A DNA stretch of 64,000 nucleotides from assembly GCA_900312665.1 (NCBI GenBank), contig ONZQ02000015.1, positions 310,001 through 374,000 of the forward strand. The letters are read 5' to 3'. The DNA comes from Cephalotrichum gorgonifer (taxonomy: Eukaryota; Ascomycota; Sordariomycetes; Microascales; Microascaceae). Shown one piece after another: positions 55,437 through 64,000 of this stretch. The notes under the pieces were generated by a model, which was given only the letters and a program-made list of their open reading frames with translations, made no database searches and was not told the DNA's origin. The first letter of the stretch is position 1. Every line of letters begins with the position of its first letter. The position numbers were made by a program, and so were the translations under genes.

Positions 55437-56523
55437 ATGGCGACTCCGCTCCTAGACGTTCTGATCGTCGGCGGCGGCCCCGCGGGCCTGTCCCTTGCCG
55501 GCGCCCTTGCCCGGCAACTGTACACTGCGGTCGTCTTTGACAACGGCACCTACCGCAACGCGCGGGCAACACACATGCACAATGTCCTAGGCTGGGACCA
55601 CCAGAGTCCAGAAGCCTTCCGCGCCAAAGGTCGCGAGGATATTCTTTCGCGATACGAGACAATTACTGTCGAATCCACCACCATACAGCAGGTGCGAAAG
55701 ATAGACGCGGGGTTTGAGGCCACCAACGATAAGGGCCAAACCTGGACAGGTAGAAAGCTTGCCTTGGCTACCGGCGTCCGGGACACCTTCCCGGACATCC
55801 CTGGATTCGCCGACTGCTGGGGTCGCGGGATGTAAGCTTTTGCCTAATCGAGAGATTTATGCGACAATAGTAACTAACGATGTATGCGTGTCGAAGCTTT
55901 CACTGTCTTTACTGCCATGGCTACGAACAGCGCGGCCAACGGTCCGTCGGAGTTTTGATGACCGGATTTATCACTACTGCTGAGAAGGGGATGCATATGG
56001 GCCACATGGCTCGTCGCCTTGCAGGCAATGTTGTGTTGTATACTAACGGCTCGGAGACGCTTGCAGATGAGCTGAAGAGTGCGTTGATGAAGGATAAGAA
56101 CAGTGAAGATGGCACGATTACAGTAGACAGTCGTGCCATTTCCACCCTGCGGATGGGAACACAGTCAGAATCGTCGGTGGTGATTACCTTTTCCGAAGGG
56201 GGCGAAGCTGAGGAGGGTTTCCTTGTAGGTCCTTCCCCCGTCCAATGCCGGCCAAATAAGGCCCACACGTCGCTAACGAAGTAAAGGTGAATGCCCCGGT
56301 TACCAAGGTTAATAGCCCCCTTGCGGAGCAACTTTCCTTGGAGCTCTCGGATGGCGGGGACATCTTAACCACGCCGCCGTTCTTTGAGTCTAGCGTTCCC
56401 GGTGTCTTTGCCATTGGAGATTGCGGGGTGCAGATGAAGGCAGTTCCGGTGGCTACCTACTCGGGGACGATGGCGGCGGCGGGCATCGGGTTTCAGATCA
56501 TAGGGGAAGGATCTGGGCTCTAG
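55437..56523 (+). CDS. thioredoxin reductase-like FAD oxidoreductase (GliT-type)
   Basis: Three exons: 55437-55831, 55897-56224 and 56287-56523, giving 319 residues. The FAD motif LIVGGGPAGLSLAGALA (residues 8-24), the redox pair in HCLYCHGYE (Cys135, Cys138), a second dinucleotide region GVLMTGFIT and the closing FAIGDCG motif define the low-molecular-weight thioredoxin reductase fold. The usual NADPH motif GGGDSA is not visible; the matching place is weak, as in the fungal GliT/TdaR group that oxidises small dithiols with O2 instead of using NADPH. No gliotoxin-type cluster genes lie nearby, so the natural substrate is open. The gene follows a small secreted cysteine protein on the same strand. 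Confidence 0.88.
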
Positions 56524-57005
56524 AGTGGTTGGGCATGTGGTTGATGTGCTCAATGTATCATTGGGAAATCGTCTTTTTTCCCTCTCCTTACTCCTTGGTC
56601 TTTGCGCATTGGCCCTATAATATAGACAGGGTGGTGCCCAGCACCCACGAATAAAAGTTGTAGTGGGAACAATGCGGGTCGTCCCTCAGCCTCTTCCATC
56701 CACCCTACTTCACCTCACCCTCATTATCCAGTAGAATGGCTTGATTATCTCAACATTAAACCCTAAACAATACATGACCATAGCTTGTGGAAAACTGAGG
56801 GTCCCCTCCACTCCCCTGTACGATGTATCACTTGGTCAAGACCAAATGTTCCCTAAACTCACAGTGTCGTCCTAAAAGCTGGCTCATCATTATGTAGGCT
56901 ATGGTGCTTTATCCCAAAGGAGAGTGTAGCAGATCAAACTGTGATAGTCTCCTACCAGTATTATCGAACCTATGTATAACGCCCCTGGTTCGCCTGCAGC
57001 GAACC
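56524..57005. other. convergent intergenic, no gene
   Basis: 480 bp between convergent 3' ends. Nothing recognised. Confidence 0.5.
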
Positions 57006-57230
57006 CTAATTTCCACTACGACCCGGCACCGATGTCGGGTCCGAACTCAGCTCCACTGGCTGCGGATAGTATGTCCCCATCCCGGGAATAGCCGTTGCCG
57101 TGTGACCCAATTCCGCTGGCTGTGCCATATAACTTCCCATCTCGTGAATATTCGCCGCCCCTTGATTGTGCCCTGCGGGCTGTGCCGCGTACATCCCCAT
57201 CCCAGGGATACTGCCTGGCACACTAGTCGC
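57006..57230 (-). repeat. C-terminal imperfect protein repeats of the CFEM protein
   Basis: The tail repeats a unit of about 20-25 residues with the core M-G-x-Y-x-x-QP-(A/V): GMGMYAAQPAG, EMGSYMAQPAEL and GMGTYYPQPVEL. It is cytoplasmic by topology. The DNA copies differ, so the expansion is not recent. Confidence 0.65.
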
Positions 57231-58184
57231 CGCTGTCGTATTCCTGCCTTGCAGCTCTGCTGTGTGCCCCGAGACGCCCATGCCAGGTCCAGGGCTGGGA
57301 GTCATCTGAGTAGGGTACGTCGCAAAGGTTCCCATGCTCGCCGCACTCGGACTCACCGACCCGAACCCCCCAGGGCTCACTTGTGACACCATGGTGCCAG
57401 TCGACTTTTGATCCGACACGGTATTCGCCACAGCCGGCCCCAGGGACTGCGGGAAGCCTGGATTTGCGCTACTGGCTGGGCTAGGTTTCTTCGCCTTGCG
57501 TCGCCGCCAAATCAGCGCGAACACGCCACCGACGATGAGCAGAACTCCTAGAGTCACGCCAACAGCGATTCCGGCTATTTCACCCCGCGACACCCCGCCG
57601 CCAGACCCCCCGGAACCCCCAGTGCGCCCAGTGTCTGTGTCCGCACCGGAATCGTTGCTGTCGCTGGCGCCGTCGTTTGTCGGTGAAGTATCGAGAGTCG
57701 TCGATGTCGGCAGGCCGGCGAAGCCTGGGATACTTATTGACGGGATACTTATTGACGGAAAACCGCCATTGCCCGAGCCGATATCGCCAACCAACACTTC
57801 GACGCATATCTGGCTCAGCACGGTCGTGGAGTCTACCCACGCACCAGAGTTAGCAACATTGATCCTGAGGCTGACGACTGCCGCCTAGTCGGCTACTCGT
57901 GTGACGAGTGAAAGGTGAAACTCACCGACGTAGTCATTTATAGAACACGCTGTGAGAAGGCAGGTGGGGAGACTAGCCACGTCAGCTTCGCATTGGCACT
58001 TGTAGTCAGACAGACTGCATCCTTGGTCCTCGGCGCTCTTCTGCAGACAGGGCTGGGCACATGAGGGAATTGTTTTAACGAGCTCATCGACGGCGGCGGC
58101 CCTCGAGTAGTGGGTGAGTGCGAGGAGGATGGAAAGGCCGGCGGCAACTCGCTTGCTTCGTCGTGGCGGTGTCGAGGGTCGCAT
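57006..58184 (-). CDS. CFEM-domain single-pass membrane protein
   Basis: Two exons: 58184-57926 and 57832-57006, giving 361 residues. A signal sequence (LSILLALTHYSRAAA) leads to a CFEM domain with eight cysteines in order: PSCAQPC, GCSL, YKCQC, TCL, ACS and, after the intron, SQICVEV. The aspartate in SLSDYKC is at the position that binds heme iron in known CFEM proteins. A Ser/Gly-rich stretch with SISIP twice follows, then one hydrophobic helix IAGIAVGVTLGVLLIVGGVFALIW capped by RRRKAKK, and a long cytoplasmic tail. The intron acceptor at 57834 was chosen over AGs near 57885 because it has a CTAAC branch site and gives the normal spacing to the eighth Cys. It may take up heme iron or sense surfaces. 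Confidence 0.85.
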
Positions 58185-59567
58185 TTTGGCAGAGGGTCGG
58201 GAGTTTGGTTCTAAAGACAGAGGGAATGCAGGCGAGGAAGAAGATTGCAGGCTGCGGCGGCGAGACAAACACAACAAAGGCAGGCATTTCCCCTGGACTC
58301 TCAGCCGCAGCGTTACAGGGGGGGTTACCGAATGCGGAAATATTGGCACTGACCATTGCTACCGACTACGCCCGTATTGGTATTATTAGTCACGGCGGCA
58401 TACATGCCTTTTCCAAGCTCAGCGCTTTGCCATTTGGCACGCGTTGACGCCCGACCCCACCTACGGGCTGGGGTATAGACCAATAGAGCTGCATACCCAA
58501 TTGCGGCGCCGTTCATTGTCAGCAGGCGGGATCAATACACCTTGCCTAATATCATCAATGGCCTCCTCGGAACAACCCTTACGGATGCTTAAATGGACGG
58601 CAGTCCCAATGCACTGGTAAAGTTCAGCATACCGGGCAGCTCAAATTAAATATCTGGAGGCAAATTTCTTTGCAGGCTGGCAGCTATACCGCCGATCCAG
58701 AAAGCTGAGTTCCAACTGCGGGTATTGCCCAATGACTCTTCCTTCCATGGACTGGCCGTACCCCTGACATGTTAGAGCGGCTGAGCTTTTGCCGAGACTT
58801 GAGAGTATTGCTAAACTATCCCGGCACCGACCTTTAATGGGTGCCTGGGATACCGACGTCAATGGAGCTTGCCCTAGGTCTCTGGTTTATACTTTCACCG
58901 CTTCTCCAATCATTAGCTCGGATTGTTGGATATTAATTTACTACAATACAGGCCAGAATTTAAGTCATCGAACAAGTTGTTTCCGTGGGTTTTACTATGG
59001 AACCTCCCAGAACAGTTCCTCGTAGGTATCGTGCGTCTCCGTGCCCAAATTAGTACCATGGTCCGTCTCCACTCATGCCGGGGCCGTGACATATCAGCTT
59101 TAAGGGTCACATGGCCAACGTGATATGGACGCATACGGCATCATCCGAACGGCCCACGATGTAGTGACTCTATTCATATTTCACTGATAGGACTCTGGCC
59201 AATACGCCGAACCGCCGGAAAATCCCTTGAAAAGACCGGGCAAGTGATACTGATTTAAGTAGACTACGTCAACCTGGATGAAATAGCCACGCCGAAAGGA
59301 AGGATGGTGCCTAAATAATTACTGGTTGCGTCAATATCATGATATCAATGGGAGGTTTTCTGGACGTTCCCCGCCAACTTTTGTGTATATACCGTCTTCA
59401 ACAACACAGCATGAAAACAAAAAGCGTCCTCCGGCGCTTTACCCGGAGACACTTGAAATTCAAGGACGCACGTATTCGGCCCCAGGGCTATACATGAACC
59501 TCGGTCGCACCTCTACATTTATAAGAGAGCTATTATTTACTCCGTTTCATGTATCTCGTTACACTAA
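58185..59567. other. intergenic, no gene
   Basis: 1.4 kb upstream of the CFEM gene and downstream of the amidohydrolase. Short frames only; nothing recognised. Confidence 0.5.
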
Positions 59568-60518
59568 CTATTTACCGCTCATCCAAGCAACAGCCAGACT
59601 GGAGTTATGTTCCTTTCCAATAATATCCCTGTACAACTCAGGCCGCCTGGCCTTCCGGTAGCGGGACCCCCCAGCCATATGCAGCTTCTCCCTCCCGCAC
59701 AATGCTACTGCCATATCCTCCCCCAGCTCTCGACACTCCGAGACGATATCCCCAAAGGGATCAAGGATCATCGAGCACCCGTTCTTCAACTGGTCGTCGT
59801 CCATCCCGATGGGGTTACTGAACACTACGTACACGGCGTTGTCGTACGCCCTAGCAGGCAACCATTTCGTCAACCAGGCCCGGCCCTTGAGCCCGTCGAA
59901 TTCGGCCCTGAGCGTAGTAGGATCCTTCCCGCGGTTCTCCCACAAACTAGGATCCACGAAGCCGGCACCAGGCCGCGTGGAGGGTGTGCACATGGTGACG
60001 TGCGGGCTGAAGATGATTTCGGCACCGAGCAGAGCCGTCGCGCGGACGTTCTCGACCACATTATTGTCGTAGCAAATCAGGATACCCGCCTTCCACCCCA
60101 GCAGGTCGAAGACGGCATACTCGGTCCCCGGGGATAGATGGGATGAGATGAAAGGGTGGAGCTTGCGGAAGCGGCCCAGGATTCCGTTTCCATCGACGCA
60201 GATGTAGGTGTTATAAATCTTGGATGACTCATCGCGTTCAAATAGCCCCGCGAGAACCACGATGTTATTTTCTCGAGCGATAGAGATCAAGGACTGGGTG
60301 CTGGGCCCGTTGGGGATGGGTTCAGCGACCAACAAGAGCTCATCACGGGAGAGGCGGCTGGCGAAAGTGTAGCCGGTGATGGAGCACTCGTGAAAAGCGA
60401 CGACATGGCAGCCGCGGCGGGAGGCTGAGGCGGAGAGGCGGCGGATGGTGGCTAGGTTCTGGGCCTTGTCGCCGGAGGCGTTCTCGAACTGGGCAGATGC
60501 AATCCTTATATCGGCCAT
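59568..60518 (-). CDS. carbon-nitrogen hydrolase (nitrilase superfamily)
   Basis: Single exon, 316 residues, the usual size. The catalytic Glu44 lies in FHECSITGY, the Lys in GRFRKLHPF (about 118) and the Cys in GWKAGILICYDNN (about 151), giving the Glu-Lys-Cys set in order. LLGAEIIFSPHVTMCTP and ARAYDNAVYVVFSNPIG are the later core strands. The Tyr after the Cys and the branch with GTEYAVFD point to the amidase / N-carbamoyl-amidohydrolase branches rather than true nitrilases. It hydrolyses a non-peptide C-N bond, releasing ammonia or CO2 with ammonia. Cytosolic: no targeting signal. Substrate unknown. Confidence 0.94.
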   Translation of the reverse strand: MADIRIASAQFENASGDKAQNLATIRRLSASASRRGCHVVAFHECSITGYTFASRLSRDELLLVAEPIPNGPSTQSLISIARENNIVVLAGLFERDESSKIYNTYICVDGNGILGRFRKLHPFISSHLSPGTEYAVFDLLGWKAGILICYDNNVVENVRATALLGAEIIFSPHVTMCTPSTRPGAGFVDPSLWENRGKDPTTLRAEFDGLKGRAWLTKWLPARAYDNAVYVVFSNPIGMDDDQLKNGCSMILDPFGDIVSECRELGEDMAVALCGREKLHMAGGSRYRKARRPELYRDIIGKEHNSSLAVAWMSGK

Positions 60519-61290
60519 GGTGGGAGGCTTGAAGCGATGTTCGATCTAGTTTGGGCCATTCTTGAGGACATGGCCGGGTAGTTAAAGGAAGGCTCAATGG
60601 GGGAACCTCGAGTAAGTCCACCTCGGTGGTACGTTGTATTCCGATGGGCGGGCTACGTAACGCTCGTATTGCTCCCCAGATTTTAAAGCACGGAGCAGCC
60701 GGTTAACACCGCTGGCGGGATAAGTAACGTTACTGGATATGGACGTGCCAAGTCTGCGCTTGGTTTCGGTTGCTGCGCCCTCCGGATCTCGTATCACAGA
60801 AAGGCCTCACATTTTGCAGTGTCGTTTAGAACTCCTGTCTGTGGGAGACATGGACAGAGAAACGGAGCTGCAGGGGTTAGTTATACAGTGATACCGTTCC
60901 CGAGAGCAAGGAGGCCGATTCTGAAGTTTTCCTTGACTGCCCATTTTAACGAAGTCAAAGGGCTAATGAAGCTAGAACGGGGTGCGTGAGAGAGACAGGA
61001 CGGTGCTAAGCGCTGACCGCAACTCTGGTGGGGCTGTTAGCGAAGACGAGCCTTATATGCTCAGGGTATTATTACAATACGAGGCTTGACTTATTGACAG
61101 GCCCATGCCTAAAGAGACCAACCAGGATGACGCAATGAGCTTGTACCCAACTACGCTTTTTTAGACTGAAATTAGACTCGGGTCATCCTGTCTCCGCTGA
61201 CCTTTTCAACTGGCCACTCGACCCTCACCCCCCACCAGTATGACCGTCAGCCGCCAGCGGCGGACGCGATCATGCATATCTTTGACTAAC
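60519..61290. other. intergenic, no gene
   Basis: About 770 bp upstream of the amidohydrolase. Nothing recognised. Confidence 0.5.
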
Positions 61291-61300
61291 CAACAGCAGC

Positions 61301-61736
61301 ACAAGTCGGTTTCAAAGACAGTGGAGAGGGCTTGCCCCTACGTATCCCATACCCCACAGTCTATTTCAACTTAGTCGAGCGCCCCCAGTTTCGCCCCATA
61401 ACCATAGGCGGAATCCAAAGAAAGAAAAGGGCTTCGGTTACCTTGCGGATATTTCGCATTGTCCATGATAATCTGGGCGAGAAGCCAAACCTCATCAGCG
61501 ACGAGCCGGATTGGCGGCCGTCCATGTGGGCCCTGCGCCTCATCCAGTTTGACGTGGATGAGCTGGGGCTAGAGAAACTGCGGGAGTCGATCGGGCCGGA
61601 GGCGGTTGTGAATCCTACTAGGGAAATCGGGGTGGTTATCAACAGGAGGGTCGGGGGTCAGGTGAAGGTCGATGAGAGGCTGGCGGAGCTGGTGAAATTA
61701 TTTTCTTTCGATGGGTTTCCTAATCACTTCGGATGA
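61301..61736 (+). pseudogene. open frame without ATG, possible gene fragment
   Basis: An open frame of about 145 codons with good composition runs to a TGA at 61734-61736 but has no ATG near its beginning. An intron-like segment (GTATGA at about 61240 to GACTAACC..CAG at about 61300) precedes it, so it may be a terminal exon. I could find no upstream exon in the matching phase with a start. Readable parts are LPLRIPYPTVYFNLVERPQF and REIGVVINRRVGGQVKVDER. I do not recognise the family. It may be the end of a decayed gene, or a real gene whose first exon I failed to see. Confidence 0.35.
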
Positions 61737-62009
61737 TAAACGAGATCACCGGCCTATGGCATCATCGACGTCTACATTCATGTCTAACAGTAGGTAGCAA
61801 AGGATGGTAAGTATTCGGCCCGTGGAAAGAATGACAGGATTTGGTCATTAGGCAAGGGCGGTGTAGGCTTGGAACGAAACTGTTATGTATTGAGCGTCGT
61901 ATGAGGATTCGAGTTGCAGTCAGACAAAATAGAGGCGCCATCTGGTTAGTGGCACAGGTACAGTCCCATCTTCCAATGGGCTCCAGATAAAGGTACGAGA
62001 TGGAAATGC

Positions 62010-63260
62010 TCATGCTAGGTGCAAGCCCGCAATGAAATCCTCTACGTCCTCCAGAAACAGCCGAGGCTGCTCCAGAGCGGCAAAATGCCCGCCCCGATCA
62101 TGCTCACGGAAGAACGCCAGATTGCCTGTCGTCTCAATCCACGCGCGCGGGACCGAGCCCATATCCTTCGGGAACCAGGAGTACCCCATCGGTCGGTGTA
62201 TATAATACTCTGGGCTCCCGGCTGTGACCTTGCTCGCGAACCGCTCACGGTATGGATAGATTGTTGTCGCGAAGCAGCGTGTCAGCCAGTACAGCGACAC
62301 GGACGTGAGTATCTCATCCAAGGGCGGATCGTCGTCGGTCCAGGCTAGGAACTTTTCTCCGACCCAGCTTAGCAGAGCCAATGGGCTCGTAGCAAGGGCG
62401 AGGCCAATGGTGCTGGGCCTCGTGGCGTGCATGAGGGAGTACCCACCTCCCTTCTCCCTGAATTCCCGTACCCCCTGCAGAGCAGCCTTCTCGGTAGCAG
62501 AGTACCGAGCCTCGTCGATGTTCCCGGGGTCCACCATGGAGCAGTAGTTGAGGTGCGCGGCCTTGGCCTCCGGGTACTTGACCGCCAGGATCCGAGCGAC
62601 CCTGCTACCTAGATCACCACCCTGCGCGACGTAGCCGGAGGAGAAGCCGAGTTGGATCATGAGCTCGTTGAATATTCTGGCGACGTCCTCGCATTGGAAG
62701 TTCTCATCGGTCGGCGGGGCCGAGGAGAACGCGTAGCCGGGCCAAGAGGGCACGATGACATGGTATGGCAGGGCTTCTGGTGTGTACTTTGTCCTCAGGA
62801 TATCGAGGACTTTTGTGAATTCGAGAAAGCTGCCAGGCCACCCGTGAAGCAAGATGAGGGGGATTGCGTTCGGCTTCTCAGAGAAGAGGGCTAGGAAATG
62901 TATGTCGAAATCCGTCCCCTTATCGTGGATAGACATCTTGTACTGGGGGAATGTATTGAGTTCATCCTCGACCTTGCTCCTACTCCGTATTTAGTAACCG
63001 CGTGGGTGGTGATGTATGGGTTACAAGGTGGATTATCCTCACCAGTCAAAGTTGATCCATTTTTCCCGCGCATCTTCGAGCCATGCAGTGGTTATGCCGA
63101 ACTCGCGACTTTCTCGCGAGCTTTCATAGGTAGCAGGTCCGATGGTGGAGGCTTGCAAGAGCGAGTGGAGCTGAATGATCCTCTCGTGTGGGACGGATAT
63201 GGTGAAGTCTTGTGGCTGGCGAAGGGCCGTTGAGGGGAGTTTCCTAAAGGCGGTAGACAT
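62010..63260 (-). CDS. epoxide hydrolase (alpha/beta fold, EHN type)
   Basis: Two exons: 63260-63043 and 62979-62010, giving 395 residues. The N-terminal epoxide hydrolase N domain (FTISVPHERIIQLHSLL) is split from the alpha/beta core by the intron. LILLHGWPGS (residues 115-123) is the oxyanion region, GGDLGS carries the nucleophile Asp195, and the final RGGHFAALEQP carries the catalytic His. YPYRERF and the Tyr before it lie in the cap, where two tyrosines should bind the epoxide. This is the microsomal/juvenile-hormone-type EH family, which opens epoxides to diols. There is no N-terminal membrane anchor, as in many fungal members. Natural substrate unknown. Confidence 0.95.
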
Positions 63261-63327
63261 TGTGAACGGGGCACTGATTATATGCTGCTGACAGTTTGAG
63301 GAAAAGGAGTCTGCCTATGGGTCAAGG

Positions 63328-63334
63328 ATTTATA
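63328..63334 (-). promoter_or_regulatory. TATA box of the epoxide hydrolase gene
   Basis: TATAAAT on the minus strand lies about 70 bp before the ATG at 63260. Its place fits a core promoter with a short leader. Confidence 0.5.
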
Positions 63335-63889
63335 CCATGAACCGACGCCGGATCATGCTCGTATCCTCTCTTCGAAAAAGGCGGGGCTGAGTGAGAGGTT
63401 GTAATATATCCAGGTCTACATACGCCCTTTCCGCTACACCCGCCCTTAGTTTGATTTGTAAGGCGAAGAAGCTGGCTTCTTCTCGGCGACATATTTCTGG
63501 CAGGTACCTCGGTCGGTCATGATGTTAATGAGTACTCAGTCGAGAACCAATGATGTGCACACGGAATCTTGCCTGTATTTTCCTCACCTCAGCTGGACAC
63601 CTTAGTCCGGCCGGTACGAGGCCAAGATAACTATTGGTCGTTAAAGGAGTGGCATTTTTATCTCTACGATACATGCCATGCTGGTGCCGCGTTGCCCACC
63701 CATTAACCTCGGGTAATGCGTTGCCTCGAGATAACCGGACAAGCTTGATCTGTAACTCCTGATGTCACTCGCAGACACCTCTGGAATACCAGCCGCAGGC
63801 ACCCACCCACTATCCATCCAGTATGATTAAATACCAGAAAAGAGTGCGTCAGTAAGCCAGCCAGATTCCCCAGCCAAAATCGAATTCGG
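63335..63889. other. intergenic, no gene
   Basis: About 550 bp upstream of the epoxide hydrolase. It contains no supported gene. Confidence 0.5.
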
Positions 63890-63901
63890 AAAAAAAAAAA
63901 A
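63890..63901 (-). terminator. RNA polymerase III terminator of the tRNA
   Basis: Twelve A on the plus strand are twelve T downstream of the tRNA 3' end, about 16 bp away. Runs of T end Pol III transcripts. Confidence 0.75.
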
Positions 63902-63916
63902 CAAGGAAAAAGAAAC

Positions 63917-64000
63917 GGCCCTAGCCGGGATTTGAACCCGGGACCTGTCACATCCACGTTCACGTGATGGGGAATTCCACCCGAAGCGACAATCATACCA
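63917..64000 (-). tRNA. tRNA-Pro(CGG), intron-containing, 5' end outside the window
   Basis: Read on the minus strand from the window edge, there is a D-arm end (TGGTATGATT), an anticodon stem GTCGC, the loop TTCGGG with anticodon CGG at 63983-63981, then an intron of about 27 nt (63979-63953). T and GTGAC follow to close the stem, with one G-U pair. The T-arm CCGGG-TTCAAAT-CCCGG is perfect, and the acceptor strand CTAGGGC plus discriminator C ends at 63917. The intron lies one base 3' of the anticodon, as in eukaryotic nuclear tRNAs. About 16 nt of the 5' end are missing. Confidence 0.9.

Noticed and set aside
55437..56523. Gliotoxin or other epidithiodiketopiperazine cluster
   Set aside because: Only a GliT-like reductase is present; no NRPS, glutathione transferase or dipeptidase genes are nearby.
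1..64000. CRISPR arrays, phage genes, insertion sequences
   Set aside because: No regularly spaced repeats, no transposase or integrase domains and no terminal inverted repeats were seen; the DNA is fungal.

Overview
The window is nuclear DNA from a filamentous ascomycete (Pezizomycotina). Protein genes carry short introns (about 45 to 110 nt) with GTRNGT-type donors, CTAAC/CTGAC-like branch sites and YAG acceptors. Coding parts are GC-rich and gaps more AT-rich. Families typical of this group are present: CFEM, LaeA-like methyltransferase, fungal rhodopsin-domain protein, AA9 lytic polysaccharide monooxygenase, TRI12-type efflux carrier and DUF3237. Sordariomycetes is my guess for the class, not something the sequence proves. 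I found no prokaryotic, phage, CRISPR or clear transposon features.

Left third (1-24.4 kb): a sugar-porter MFS transporter, a SnoaL-like protein, an aldehyde dehydrogenase, a salicylate-hydroxylase-type FAD monooxygenase diverging from a short-chain dehydrogenase, a secreted DUF3237 protein and a pirin. Together these look like a small catabolic or tailoring neighbourhood with uptake. They are followed by two small conserved proteins of unknown function, a decayed gene, a valacyclovir-hydrolase-like alpha/beta hydrolase and an F-box protein.

Middle (24.9-44.8 kb): a membrane-anchored UDP-glycosyltransferase, a truncated mitochondrial carrier relic, a rhodopsin-domain membrane protein, a cytochrome P450, a LaeA-like methyltransferase built from nine exons (two of them 19 and 23 nt), a TRI12-type MFS exporter, a large FUSC/ArAE-type membrane protein, an AA9 enzyme and a DUF1772 (anthrone-oxygenase-like) protein with a GC-AG intron. 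These are tailoring, export and regulatory functions without any PKS, NRPS or terpene synthase backbone in the window.

Right third (44.8-64 kb): two adjacent pseudogenes (an unrecognised family and a uracil-phosphoribosyltransferase-like gene), a second F-box protein, a 3.5 kb gene-poor stretch, a FucP-type MFS transporter, a small secreted cysteine-containing protein, a GliT-like thioredoxin-fold reductase, a CFEM single-pass membrane protein, a nitrilase-superfamily amidohydrolase, an epoxide hydrolase and, at the edge, a partial intron-containing tRNA-Pro(CGG).

Gene models were built by hand from reading frames, splice signals and remembered family patterns. Exon phases were checked arithmetically for every multi-exon model, but no database search was run.
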